64,000 nt of DNA, taken from contig JAPFBL010001617.1 of the NCBI GenBank assembly GCA_026182355.1, positions 1,550,001 through 1,614,000 of the forward strand, given 5' to 3'. The notes beneath the pieces are model-generated. The model had not been told where the DNA came from and did no database searches. It worked only from the letters and a program-made list of their open reading frames with translations. Shown in pieces: positions 19,230 through 32,500 of this stretch. The translations under genes and the position numbers were made by a program. The first letter of the stretch is position 1. Every line of letters starts with the position of its first letter. Source of the stretch: Hermatobates lingyangjiaoensis (Eukaryota; Arthropoda; Insecta; Hemiptera; Hermatobatidae).

Positions 19230-20320
19230 CTATTTCTAGATATAGTTTCATTTTAATCAGTTTAACCGTGTGGCTTGTATCGCTCGCACAAGGTTTGAGA
19301 TTGAATTACTCGACAAAATAATACATTTTTTAAAATAAAAATTTCCTGTTATTTAAAAATCGGAGGATATTCTTTGTTTAATGATTTTGTAGCCTCAAAG
19401 AAATGCCAAAATTCCAAGCCTTTAAAATAAATGGTTCAGGAGAAAAAAATGACTAGAAACAGGTTTTTAGCAAAACAGAAGTGACTATCCCATCAAAAGT
19501 AATTGCTCCCAAAAAATAGGGCACATCTGCACTATAGGCCCACTTTTGTGTAAAATATCAATTTCATCCATAAAATATTCTGGACCGTAGCCTGGCAACA
19601 AACTTTGGATACAAAATTACCCACCCAACCACCATAAGTATTTTTGAAAAGTGAAAGTGTAGATTTCGTATTACGATATTGCTCCTACAGGAGAACATTG
19701 GTTTTGTTCCAATAACCAGTGGATCACTTACATAGTTTACTTACTTACATCTGATCTCCTTCTACATTAAAGATTTAAGATAAATTTTCTCATCTAAAAC
19801 TTGAAAATATTTTAAGTACTTTAAAAACATTACAAAGTTTTTGTCTAAAAAAATCAAAAACATGTAAGAAAAAACGTCGTTTTCAGATAATTTTTATTTT
19901 AAGATGTAGGTTATTTTGATTTCTTATCTTTACAAAAGTTTTTAATTTTGAATTATGTTATACATTTTTGGTCTTTTATCAAATTATTATACTGGAAATT
20001 TTATGGCTTCACTTTTCTTTCCCTTAGTCAAAAATATTAAAAATCGAATTTAGTCTGATCAAGTGTTATTTTTTCCCACGTGCTGTACTCTGCTATAAGG
20101 TTGCTGTAAATGTATATTGACAAAAAATATATTGGTAATTAATCATTTTTGCATACTCAAATCAAGTTCAAAGCCGTTTTTTCAGTATAAGCTAAGATTT
20201 GATTGCTGGAAGTTTGAATTTTTTAAAAATAATCGTATGAACTATTAAAATAGAATAGTGAAAAAACTGGATATTTGTCAAAAACAGAAGCTCTTCTATA
20301 ATCTGTATAGCTATAAAAGA
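19230..20320 (-). mobile_element. Helentron-like repeat family, diverged copy
   Basis: The minus strand matches the 49970-52055 element over both its 5' part (TAAAATGGGCC-TATAGTGTAGAT phrase near 19550; CCACGCTACGGTCCAGAAT-like near 19580) and 3' part (GCTGTACTCTG-TATAAGGTTG near 20090). Its two halves are in reversed order relative to 49970-52055, so it may be two overlapping fragments. No coding capacity. Confidence 0.55.
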
Positions 20321-20374
20321 AAATCTGCATCCGATATTAAGCTTTATAGAATGGTGCAACATATAGATCGATTT

Positions 20375-20545
20375 CAACGATACCATCCATAATGATTTGA
20401 AAATTGATTTTATTCACCAAAAAATCCAATCCCGATACTGCAAATTCCATAAATCATTACCAACAAATCTAAATCCTTTTATTCAGGAATTATCATCCCA
20501 TCAGATTCCTACCAACCCTATAAGAAGGCTAAAAAGATGACCTAC
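20375..20545 (+). pseudogene. possible LINE ORF2 C-terminal end
   Basis: Reading includes IHQKIQSRYCKFHKSLPTNL, NPFIQELSSHQIPTNPIRRLKR and a stop. This resembles the C-terminal tail of jockey-type ORF2. Short, and assigned by resemblance only. Confidence 0.35.
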
Positions 20546-21403
20546 TCAGAAATGCTAACTAGTGGCAGATTATCAGAACAATCTATATGGAGTACTACCA
20601 ATGGGTAGTTTCTTCACTCTTATATTCAATCTTACTTATGTACCATGTATCAAAATTACTTGTTACCCCTCTAAGGGTAGTTGTAATTAAAAAAAAAACT
20701 TCATTATCCTCAAGAACAAATATTTTTACAAGAACCATTCCCCCATAAAAAGGTTCCGTAATTGGAATAAGATTTGATCCATCAAGTACAAGAATCTCCT
20801 CTCCGTTAGTACAATTTATATCCCTAAGTTCGTATTTAAGTTATTATCACACAGGTTTTGTATCAGAATCTACAATCCGAAAAGTTTGTTCGAATGTTTA
20901 ATTGGTACCAAAAAGTTCGGGAATATTGTAAGTTGAATAGAATATGTTTACAAAGAGAAGCTCTATTCTAGAACACACGAATACACCCCATATCCAACAC
21001 ACTCATATTCTATGCAACATCTAAATAGTTCTTGAATTCATTAAAAACAAAACAAAGTTTTATTCAATGAAGAAAGGCTGATTGAATTATTTCTCCTAGT
21101 GCCACACCAGAAGAATGAGGTTCCAATTTTGACTCTAGCAATTAGCCAAATATTTAGAAAAACATATCTAACAAGACCATTAAGCTTCTTCGGACTATAC
21201 TATAATTGTATTCAAGAATCAAAAGGAAAAATTTACGTTCGATGCAACTAAAATGCATGGGATATGAAGGAAAACTTGGTGAGATGAAATTTTCTTGAAA
21301 TACATTTTCCACTTTCGTTAAATAAAATTATACAAAAAACAGTCAAAAAATGCTAAATAGTATGGTTGAACACCTGTGTAACACATTAAAATAAGCTAAA
21401 TAG
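20546..21403. other. unassigned AT-rich stretch
   Basis: No open frame or repeat that I can support. Confidence 0.4.
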
Positions 21404-22215
21404 TCCAATATAAATAAAAGAAAAGTTTTGTCTGTACACAGCTTACAACTGACTTATTTCAAGTTATCTTTACGTTTCATACATTAGAGAAACCGAAACG
21501 TCCCTTAGAAAAATTTCTGTCTCTCGGTTTATTCACAAAACTTTGTCACAAGTAAACTCAGCCACCATAAAACATCACAAGCTGAAACTTTGATAGTAGA
21601 TTTGTGTATGTCTAACTTAAAATATAGGCTTTGAATGCATTGAAAATTCAACGTAGAAGGGAAGTTATGAACTTTTAAGCTCTATACAGGTGTTGCATGT
21701 ACTGTTAGTTGCTTAATTTGCGTAAATGAATATACTGTGTATTTAAGCTTATTGACAAGGTGTTTCTGAGAGTGCAAGATGTACTATCTATTTACTATCT
21801 ATTCAGAATTAATGGCTTTGTGAACGAGCCATTCTCAAACCTTACTATGAACAGGCAGGAAAAATCAACAAACAAGTTCTTACGCTATATCAAGCCGAGG
21901 AAAGAACTTACAAGTCAGTAAAGAGAGTGATTAGTGGTGAGGAAACAGTTCATTATCCAACTGAATTTCTTGACTCCGTGACTGCTCCTCGACTGCCTGC
22001 TAATGAGTAAGAATTTAAAATAGGGGCACCAATAACGCTGTGATTTAGTAGCAGTAACAAATTTCATGTTACGAAACTCACTGCCCCAAAACTGTGCAAC
22101 GGGAGACGACTTTGAGTTCGTGCTCTGCATAGATACGGCATAAAAAAATATGTTTTTCAAAATTATTTCTGGTAGGGTGTATCTAGATGGAAGTATTGCT
22201 TGTTCCACTAGGCAT
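21404..22215 (+). mobile_element. Helitron fragment with helicase end (copy a)
   Basis: It starts TCCAATATAAATAAAAGAAAAG, a TC start like canonical Helitron 5' ends, followed by a conserved non-coding part. From about 21790 the broken reading NERAILKPYYEQAGKINKQV, then YPTEFLDSVTAPRLPANE, is the C-terminal part of a Helitron Pif1-type helicase. Compared with 42751-43830 it lacks the final CNGTR and KSQG blocks. No 3' terminus found. Confidence 0.7.
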
Positions 22216-22407
22216 CAATACAAAATTGTTCTGAAGTGATAGATAAAATATTTAAAAGTTTTTGAATATATTTTGCCTAAATTGTTTGCATTTAAAACTT
22301 ACAGAAATATTAGGAATGATGGTGTTAATATTTTAATAACTGTATCAATAAATTGATAGTAATTGTAATAATAGTATAGTATAATAATTGCAATTACTAT
22401 AGCTCAC

Positions 22408-22620
22408 GAAACTCAATGGACTTACTACAGACAGGACAGAAAGGATAGAGACTCAATATAACAGATAGAAATATATAAACATAAAAATGAGGGTAACTTA
22501 ATAAATGAACAAATAAACCAACAAACCGATATTCTATGTAAACCATTAATAATAATAAAAAGACGACTGGACAGACAGTATAAAAAAATCAAACTCAATA
22601 ATAGCTGAAAACTAAAAATC
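22408..22620 (+). pseudogene. PLE C-terminal fragment
   Basis: Reading NSMDLLQTGQKG, then NEQINQQTDILCKPLIIIKRRL. Closely similar to residues of the PLE at 39850-40077 (MDLLQTGQKG, NHQTDILTKPL). Contains stops. Confidence 0.75.
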
Positions 22621-25600
22621 GAAATAACTAAATAAAATCATAGTAATAATATCAGGATAGCAGTGGAGTTGAGAGATAACCAACCCTCTTTATAACAGTT
22701 CATTAGGTTAGTTGCGATCAAAGATAGGCATCGAAGATGCTGCAACAACTCTAAGATCATCTTACGAGGTATGACGGTTTACCATATTGATAATATAAAC
22801 CATTCTAACCTCAGTGGTAATAATAATATGCAAGTATTTACTATCAATAAAGTTATAGTTTTGAATTACAAGTGAAAGCGTTAGAGATTGAAGTACAAGT
22901 GAATTATTATAAAATTCATCATATTTGTGAATCGTTGTTGCGGATACTGGACCAGTTTCGCACATAGTCATCTTTGTGAAGAAAAACATTAACAAAAAAC
23001 TCCATTGAAATAAATATAGTTTATTTTTGTTTAAGTAAATTAATGACTCCCTGGTGGATGGTGAAGGCCAACTGTAACTGCTACAATGAAGATAAACGAA
23101 GCTTCAAATCTCCTGTTGTATGAATGTTTAATTTGTTTCTATGTTGAATTAGTAATATGGACAAATAGTTTAATGATGGATTTTCAACCCTTTTCGTTAA
23201 AACGTTTTAGGTACAGTTCGGTATATTATATATTACTGAGGTATTATTATTATTAGTGTTAATAATAGTATCATTATTAATATTATGGTTATTATTATTA
23301 TTTCTATTATCATCATTGTTATTGCTATAAATAATTATTTTATTACTATTGTTATTACAATAATGATTACTGTTATTATTACTAATAGAGTTAAGAATGC
23401 CTGAGTATTGCTAGTGGCACAATGCAATGTAAGTATTTTAAGGTTACTTAGAATACTTGAGATAGATATTCTGTTATTAGATTGTAAGGTTCAACCATAG
23501 TACGAAAGGGGAAAAATGCTCAGTAGGGGAGAATAAATGTCAGATTGTCTTCAGCGTACGGCTGCCACAAAACTATATACACTGGGAGGACTAACTACTA
23601 AATTAATAAAGAATTTTTCAAATTTAACTGAAACATTTTTCTACAACCTATATGTTGTGCCAAAAACTGTTGTTGTGTAAACTTTTTTACAAGTTTGAAG
23701 AAGTTTGAAGAGATAAAAAGCATCAAAGATCAATGTTATCTCTTTAGTATGCCAATGCTCTTTCTAAACCTTAACGTACCCTCATTTCGTCTTTTCACCC
23801 ATGGACACCTTTTCAAAGCCTCCTTCAGCGAAGTACCCCCATAGAACTACTTAAAAGTCTCAGACGGTGTGCTAGAGCCCCCTCTCTAGGAACCACTGAC
23901 TTGTCAGTTCATCAATTACATAATCTACTCTTCCTAGTAATCTCTATTCCAATTAGAAAAAATTGGAGTGGTCCACACTCAACTTTACTATAAGTAAACG
24001 TATTACCAAACTCCTTTTCAATAAAATTATTACATTGTTTTAATAAATGTGGCTACCTCAATTCTATCATTAAACAAAAATGTAATTGGTGTATCAGAAT
24101 TTTAGCATTAGTACAGTAAAAACTTAAGAGTTATCCTCTTTCATGTAATAGTAAAAAAAAAAAAATTTTTATATCCAATATTAAAGATTTGCATTAAGAT
24201 AACAATTAATAAGAATTTTAATGTCTACAGAATCACCACAAGATAGTGTCCGTTTTGATTACGACAATATAGCTTTAATTACAACATGAAAAGAGCCCTA
24301 AAAATATTTACAAATTATAAAGTTAACCCCATGTAAAGAGGGATTGAAATTGAAGGTAAACATGACGGAGTCGCAAGTTAGAAGTAACAAAGTAAAACAA
24401 CTTGACTAAGGGTCTTTTCACTTAACAAAACTTTTTTTTATGCCAGGTGTTCCTACCAATATACAGATGAAATTACAGTTCAAACTCAATGACGTGCTAT
24501 TATTACTACTTCCATATTTACATAATGCTGAAAATAGTTGAAAAAAAGACCCCATATTAGTGCATTCAGTAAAGCGTATCCAACTTAGAATGGCCAAAAT
24601 AAACGTACATGAGCTGTTTGTCTTACTTATAGCTAAGAGAGTTCTTCTCACTGGCTGTATTGATGTATGAAATAAAATGTTACCTACTTGGCCTGTCCTT
24701 CTGTTTGATGTAGTGAAAACTTCAGGTGGAAAATAGAAAGCGGTTAATTGTAAAAAGAACAAGTTAAATTTAGCGGTACACAAAATGTGACAAGGTGAAT
24801 GAACGCTCTGAGGAGAATGTTTACTAAAATGGATGAGTGAGTAAAAAAGCATATTAATTGAACCAACAAAGAAAAGAAAGAAAACAAACAACCTGGAGAG
24901 AGACCACGGTATAGACAGTGCACAGGATAAGATTTGTCTTCAACAGGTAATAATTCTACAGAGTCACATCCGTAAAGGAGGAAAATGTCACACACATCTA
25001 CTCTACCCTCAAAGAAACCAACAAAGAATTGAACTAAAGAAGAAAATAAAGAAATGAAACTAATTTAAAACAGAACAGGGTACGTGTAGGGGGTGGGGTT
25101 GAGTATAAATCTGAATCATTAGGGAGGACTAGCTTGAAAAGTGACGGCTATGATACTCATATGACCAGACGCCTATGTTAATAAACTGAGGTCAATCTTG
25201 TTAAACCATCAAAGTCATTTGTAATAATTGTTGATACTATATTATAACGTTGAGTATCAGGTTTCTCATGAACTATTTCTGAACTTGCTGCCAGTTCATT
25301 GAAGTAGTCCTGAATACCTTAATACACGCCCGCTAGGGGTATGTACGGTGTGGGCGAGGAAGGACGAACTCCTTATTAAAACTTGAAATATATTAGAATT
25401 TGATTAAATTTAAGCAGAGCCAAAAGACAATAAAATATGCAATACTTTTTCCGACGAACATAATGGAAGCTAAGCTGGATTCGCTAATGCTCTCAAAAGA
25501 AAACTAGGGGAGGGGGTAGAAGTCCCTCTAAACCTCATGTGTATATGATATTGGTATTTTAAACAATAAGTTTAAACACTGAATGTGTAAGAACATTTCC

Positions 25601-26550
25601 AAGGAAAGAAAGGTCTTGATCATCCTAATGTCATAACTATGAAGAGCATGGAGACGTCTTTTAAAATGTCTTATACACAGAACTTCAAAGAATCTAAAAC
25701 ATAAGTGGAAAATACGGAATTATTTAAAAGTATTTTCTAAGAAAGACAAAAGAAGTTGTCCAGAATCTCTAAGTACTATCCTGTTCTTCTAAGCGAGCAG
25801 CAATGAGGGGGGGAGGGTGGGATGTTTGAACTATATGCTTTTATAAATTTTCCGAAGGAATACTACGGATAGTCGTGAATCTGTAAATGACACTGTAAGT
25901 GAGCAAGTGGCGCAGGAGAGGGGGAAGGAGTGTAGACTCCCTTGTATATCTACCTTGATAAAACTTAAACCATATGTTTTGGTTTGAACCTTATGGTGAG
26001 ATGGTAGAATTACATAAAGGTTTATATGAAACCAATTTTGATTACCCTTAAATCACATGTAAATAAGTTTCTTTTTTACCATAGCTAAACCATTCAGATA
26101 TTCCCATCAATAAAGTAAAAATATTAAATCAGTATACAAGTTTTTAAAACATTTCTAAACCCGGTCAACGAAAGATATTTCTGCTAGTCAGAAAAGATGC
26201 ACGATGCACATAATATGATTGCGACATGATTTACCCATTATAGTTTTGCAATTTTTTGGAATATATCTTGCAGCATTCCTCAACAATGTGTGTCAGAGAT
26301 AATAACTTAAAACAAAATTAACTACTGTTATTAACAAAATTTAAACTGACTGCAAGTCAAACATTTCAGTTGTTTAATAGAGCACTGTTAATGAATGAAA
26401 TTTTTCTTCCAAACAATTTAAGGTACAAGACACACACATAAACCCACACAATAAATTAATGTATCTACAAAGCAGAAGACATTTTTATTTTCATAAAAAA
26501 AATTATAAACTACATAATTAAAAAAAGCAATTTATAAAAATGTTATTATA
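22620..26550. other. unassigned intronic stretch
   Basis: AT-rich. A (TTA/ATT)n simple-repeat zone lies at 23230-23385. A Helentron-type terminal hairpin (GAGTG-GTCCA-CACTC then AACTTTACTATAAGTAA) lies at 23966-23997. The minus-strand frames at 24418-24995 are open but Phe/Cys/Ser-rich with no recognisable domain or splice context; I see nothing else. Confidence 0.5.
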
Positions 26551-26552
26551 AA

Positions 26553-27480
26553 CTAGACTACTCGTGACCCGTTGGGTCATCCTACACCTTCCCTTTTATT
26601 GCAATCATTTTCATAAATGAAGATTAACTCTAAATTAATTCATTTTAAGACAGTTCCCTTTATTTACATTTTTTTGTATAATTTAAATTTTCAAAAAAAA
26701 ACTATAATGTTTTCTTTTCTTTTAACCCAACTGGGAGTAACATGTAATTGGCCATGTTGAAATGCTGTTTTACATAAATGAGCTAAAACTTTCTGTCGAC
26801 TCTTTCCTTGAGACTTATGAATAGTCACAGCAAATGCTAACTGAATAGGAAATAGAATACTTAAAAAAGGAATGTTCACGTTTTCAGATAAAACTATTTT
26901 CAATCTTGAAATTAAAACTATTTCCCCTGGACACCGTGATGTCATAATTTTATAAACAATGACATTATCATAAAGCTCCTCATTTATTAGTCTCATTCCA
27001 TTACATAAGCGCGGTGGATTAATGTTTTTCATACATACACATGGCAAGAACTTCCTTTTTGAGTACTAGCTTATGTCGGAGCAATCCAGACAAAACTTTA
27101 GTGAGTCAAGAAATTTTGAGGGTAATGAATACACTAATGTATTCAATACACTAATCAACATTATCTACACGGATATACATGTCTTCGAGCCGTAATAATC
27201 TCTTTTTTTTTCATTCTTTTCAACTCCGTCTTCACCAATATTTATCAGAAATTCAGAGTATTCCTCATCTTCTTCTTGAACTCTCATATTGCGAGTTAAA
27301 TGGAAGTTAGTAAATTTGCGCGACAAGTAAGACTGATACAAGCATTATAGATATCAGCATCAGTTCCTCTCTTGACACCTGGAAGAAGTTGTCAATTCCT
27401 GAGATGCTACAGCCAATGCAATTAGTCCTGAACTCCTAAATTTAGAGAGAATTAGTTTTATTAAGAATTTTCCTGTACCT
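26553..27480 (-). mobile_element. Helitron 3' part with helicase remnant and readable 3' terminus (copy d)
   Basis: The minus strand carries helicase pieces in order: KLLPGVKRGTDADIYNACI (about 27395-27335), RNMRVQEEDEEYSEFLINIGE (about 27300-27235) and NINPPRLCNGMRL to TIHKSQGKS (27030-26800). The 3' terminus is a hairpin GACCC-AAC-GGGTC (26578-26566), 9 nt, then CTAG (26556-26553), followed by T. This is the hairpin plus CTRR end of canonical Helitrons, with insertion before T. Frameshifts break the helicase. Confidence 0.85.
26691..27047 (-). pseudogene. Helitron Pif1-type helicase C-terminal domain
   Basis: 118-residue open stretch. NINPPRLCNGMRLI is the loop motif before the last helicase motifs, then FPIQLAFAVTIHKSQGKS is helicase motif VI region (TIxKSQG). 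The protein would unwind DNA during rolling-circle transposition. The preceding motifs are in other frames, and the Rep domain is not in the window. Confidence 0.8.
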
Positions 27481-27818
27481 TCCGATGCATCGGGAGCCCT
27501 ACTCTATCATTTTTATTGAGATAGATATATCAAAAGAAGAAAATATTGGCATTATGACAGTGTTTTTTTATTACGGAGATAATTGTGTGCTATTAATATT
27601 TTCTTATATTAATTTAATAATATCTAAAACTTCTGTTAACTATAATAACTATCATTTGTTGATATATTAAATAATTATTTCATATTCTCTCGTCGATTTT
27701 CATTAAATTTCTTCTTTCTAAATTTATAATAATTAAATCATTATAATATAGGTCGAAAAACTATTATTTAATCTTTTTACGTCATTTATATCAGGTTTTG
27801 CAATCTTATTATATAAAA

Positions 27819-27890
27819 GTCCTTCTGGCGCAGTAGGTAGGGCGCTGGATCTGCAATACCAAGGTCGTGGTGTCGATGCTCACTAAATTT
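27819..27890 (+). repeat. tRNA-like sequence (SINE head or tRNA relic)
   Basis: TGGCGCAGTAGG (27826-27837) is a consensus pol III box A. GGTCGTGGTGTCGATGCT (27863-27880) is a box B with about two changes. Between them, CTGCAAT fits a Cys-type (GCA) anticodon loop. The acceptor stem is missing, so this is not a functional tRNA. About 100 bp downstream I see no clear SINE body. Confidence 0.6.
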
Positions 27891-30800
27891 CTAATATTTT
27901 ATTCAATTTAGAGTATGTGCAAATACTTAAAAGCAAACATCAGAGTTTTATAAGTATATAGATTCAATCGTTCTAAAATAGAAATATTCAAAATAATACA
28001 ATATTAACATTTTCCACCCATAAAACATCAAATAGAATTCGTACAGTTTACGCTAAAGACAATTTAAATTTGGTTTTACAAATTTAGAATTAATATGCTA
28101 AAATTAGGCTATATACGCTGATGATACCAAATAGACAATGTCATGGAGATAAAGAAAAACTAAAAATGTTATTTGTATTTTCTTTAGCATTTGATATAAG
28201 AAATATCACAGATCTTAACCTGAATAGAAGCGAGTTTGAAAGTTTCAAGATTCTTATGGTGTCCATTACACTATTTAAATTACATCACCCTTGATGCCAC
28301 CTCATTCAAACATACCACAATAAAATCAAAACTAAAACCAGGTTAAATTCAAACAGAACATGACAAAACCATTTATACACTAAACCTTTCAAATCTAGTT
28401 CATTATCATAAACTACCCTAGGCATATTAAGGAGCACCGATTGTACAACCAACTCATTAAGCAATAACTAAATTAATTTTAATATCATACGAGCCTTGAA
28501 TATTACTTGCCACCTCAAGAAGGTACGGGAGTAGTAAAGCCTCCGAAAGTGAGGTATTAGATCAAAATACGACTTTTGTAGTAAATAATAAGCGACAAAA
28601 GACAATTTTGCGAATATATCCACTTTTGCTCTGCACAAAACTGAATCAATTACTTAGATTGGCAGAGTATTTTACTGTGCCTTGCCTCTACTAATTTAGA
28701 AATTCCTTATTAACTCAATTAATGAGCTCATTTCTCGTTAACATCATCTTAAAATCCCATTATTCCCGTAACACAATCTGCACACCACAATGTTCATGAC
28801 CTATGGGTCGTCCTAATATTCTTACGATAATTACGGGTACTTTATCTTCAGAAATTAGTGCAGAGTCCATAAAGGTTAAATGAACAATGATGGACAGTGC
28901 AGTAACACTTTGATATGATTGTAACAATATATAAGTTTTGGCACAACGCCACGATTGTTACAGCCCAGTTCTTTTACACTTATAAGTATATCCGACTTAC
29001 AATTTTTTAAACAGACAAAACAAGAATATCAAAGTCGTGTCTTGATACAGTAATATCCACCTGCAAGAAGGGACGACTCTTTTACAACCAGTTCCAAAAC
29101 TATTTGGCTAAATTCATCACAAATACACCACCAAAACTCTATAAGTGTCTATCTTATCTTCCTCACTCTTCTCTACTGTTTACCACTTGTCACCATGGAG
29201 ACCACCTGTTTGTTTTTATTCCACCCACCTGTTGCCAGCACTCAACAAGTAGACAAACTATCCCAAAACAGCTGGGCATCACCACTCCAGGAATTCGTTA
29301 CAATGATAAACAATCTACTTTCATACAAGAGGGCTTTCTTACTATTGCCTTGAAATTCTTGCGTCCAATCCAACGCACGAATGAAATCAGCTGGCACCAA
29401 TTTCAACAAGTAATTTGATTAAAAGGAGGTAAAGGCCTTCTGCACTACTACATCACTACTCAGTTTAGGAAAAACGACTCAGTAGTGATTCACAGTAAGT
29501 AAAACTACTTTTCCTTGAAAATTAATATTAAATTTATAAATGAAATTCTAATGACAAAAGATAATAAAGTAATCATTCTGGCTATTTTTAAAAACAGCTT
29601 AAACAACCTAATAAATTTAGTTAAGTAAATTCCAAAGAACGATGAATATAAAATAACTGGATACATAGACAGAGATCATTTTCTAAATAACTAATGTATA
29701 TAATGCTGAAAAATTTACAGAGATTAGATTGATATGATGGACAATAGTTGGCAGAATGAGCGGTTACGACTTATTTTTGATAGTATTTTATTGCCCGTTT
29801 GGTTTGGACTCGAGGATATACGACTTAGCAAGACTGACCGGCTACATTGGAACGAGGCCAGGCCTCAATTCCTTTTCAAGACGCCAAGCAACAAAAAAAC
29901 ACGAACATTAAACTCCCAGAATACAAGTTATCTGATTCAAGATGAAAACTTGCCCCCCATAAAACAACTGCCGATAGATCTTTGTAGCTAGGTAAAAGGT
30001 CTAGGCAGACTCTCTGAATTAGTATAATGACTTATATGTTTCGGAAATAAACTATAACTGTCGCATTTTAACAAGAAAGTTCTTTCACGTGACTCTGTCA
30101 AGCTTACCTCACAATGTAACTTCACCACTTTTTTAAACACTCACTCGCTATATTATTCTGATTCTTAAAAAACCTCATAAATAATGTCCTAGATATAACA
30201 TGTAAAAAACTTCATAAAGGAATCTACCGCGGAATAGAATAGAATAATCATATTTATTTAGGACAAGTCAGTTTTCCTAGTTCAAATTAAGCTTTTAAAG
30301 CTGACGTTTCGGTTTCATTTAAAACCTTTTTCACAGTCCAACAATACATAAGAAAATATTACAAATATAACAATCAAAAATTCTTCAGATATAAAAATAT
30401 ACACAGTTACAACATGTAGAATGTAAAAGATGTAAAGAAAACACAGGAAAATTGTTTCTAATAAACTTTTTTGTATGGACGCTTCATTTTCGTGTGTTAT
30501 TTTAAATATGAGTAAATGTATCAGAACAAACGATTGCACTGCTCGTGAGAAATGCAAATATTCTAGACCACCTAGTGGAGAAAACTTATAGAAATATGAA
30601 ATACAAAAACAATAAACTATTACATTGCAGGTTTAAAATGAAAAAACTAATCAGTGGAAACTTTAACAGAATTGCCAGCGTAAACAATTATACCAATTGC
30701 CTCTAAACAAAATGCTATGAAAGATGGATTTTAACCTGGAAAGATACCAGGTTCAAATTAAACTCTCAAATGCAGACGTTGCGATCAATTTATAACCATT

Positions 30801-32500
30801 TTCATAGTCCACTAACAGAACTTACACATAAATTAACAACTTTCGCATAAAAATAGATCATTACAATGTATGGAGTGATTCAAATAAAAGTCCCTTAGTA
30901 ACAGTAAGAACTTACGGAAGTAAAAATGTAGTGAATAAGAACTATAAAACTTTATATTACTTTAGGACTAACGACTTTAAATTACTAAATCCTATATTAT
31001 ACTGGTGTTAATGTAATTTTAAATGTAAATTGAAACGTCAGTGCGATCTGGGAACAATACCAAGCAAACTTTAAGCAATTGTAGAAACACTTTTTTTATT
31101 TTTATTATTCAAATTTGATGATTCATTTCTATAATTAATTGACCATTTCAATAATTGTCACTAAACCATGAATACAATGGTAGTATTCCATTGTAAGACT
31201 TCAATATTGAAGTTTGATGAAGATATCACACTCTGTACTCTTGAATTCATCAACAATCTTACTTACTTTAATAGGTAATGTCAATGATAGACCTTTTCTT
31301 GCAATCGTATACGTTTGTGTTCTCGAATAAAGCTTTCATTATTTCTTTACAGTGTTATACTTGCATATGGTGTTATTACCAGCTTTATCGCTTTTACAAA
31401 CCACAATATCTTGATACTGTTGCAAGAATTTACGAGTTTTATTAAAACAACGTTCTCTACATAAATTTTGTTTTTGTAATGAGTATATAAAATATTTTTT
31501 ATTACAATGGCTTGTTATGATATTTACAAACTGGCTTCTAATAGTGTTACTCTTTCAACATTAATGCAGGGAAATACCTCTTCTACTCGTATTTCACTTA
31601 TGTCTATGGTAGAAATATCTTCTTTTCGGCCAAGTACTATCGTAAGTGTTTCACCGAACGAAAGTAGGTGAAGACTATCCCTGGGAACCTTAATACTATA
31701 AAGTATTATAAGAAGTATTATAGATTTGTTATAAGAAGCTCTCCAGAATAACTAAAGAAACATTTACCACGCTTTGGATGAATTATGTTTACTATATCGT
31801 AATTATATATATCTAATCAAAACACTACAAAAACTGAATTTGATCATTCTACGATTGGCCTTCATCAGGAGGGGAGTTGTGATTCGTTTGAGGAGCTAAA
31901 ATACACTGAAGAATCCATTCATTGTGGTTTCAGTGAAAGAAAATATATAATACTTTCATGATGAAAAAACGATCCGAAAGAGATACCAAAAGTTCAACGT
32001 AAACTGAGATAACCAAATAAATGAGAAACACGCATACAGTCTCTAATATTCGGTTTGGCCCGCCATCAGGAGAAAAAAGAAAGGTACTTCAAACAGACCT
32101 GTTCAGCACCTGTTGGGGACCAGTGCTGAAAACACCGACGATAGAGTTTTTCAAGTTTCACGTTATAACCGCTCTACAATTAGCAGTCTCTTTATGGCAA
32201 ACAACAACTACAGTAAGATCTCTCCACTAAAAGAAACAAATGTCATGTAGTAGCAAAAATGTAATTGAGGGAATCATGAAACCTTCCAACATTATATATT
32301 GAAGTGACTAAGACTACACTTTCAAGGAAACTTACCATGAATATAACCACTGGAACCCCTACAAGCCATAACGAGTAACTTCGTAACGTAAAATTAACGA
32401 GGCACAGTTGTAAGTGAAAAAACCAAAAAACATTGCTCCGTGATAAAACGTCTTAAATCTTAAGATTTGTGAATTAGTCTTTCCGACATCAAAGAGTCTG
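27891..32500. other. mostly unassigned intronic stretch with decayed PLE traces
   Basis: 28787-28815 (minus) resembles the 26553 Helitron end but lacks CTRR. 30285-30345 and 30750-30815 (minus) hold diverged copies of a CTGTGAAAAAGG...AAACCGAAACG motif. 31845-32090 holds a CTGATGAAGGCC relic and a degraded family-1 arm (TCTCTAATATTCGGTTTGGC). The frames at 29104-29418 and 29734-29991 have no recognisable domain. I see nothing else. Confidence 0.45.

Noticed and set aside
24418..24995. 157-residue minus-strand frame as a membrane protein
   Set aside because: Phe/Leu/Ser/Cys-rich as expected from AT-rich non-coding DNA. No domain or splice support.
27819..27890. Functional tRNA-Cys gene
   Set aside because: The acceptor stem does not pair, and box B and the D-arm region are changed. 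Better explained as a SINE head or relic.
29104..29991. Two open plus-strand frames as genes
   Set aside because: No recognisable domain, no splice sites in phase, and composition like the flanks.
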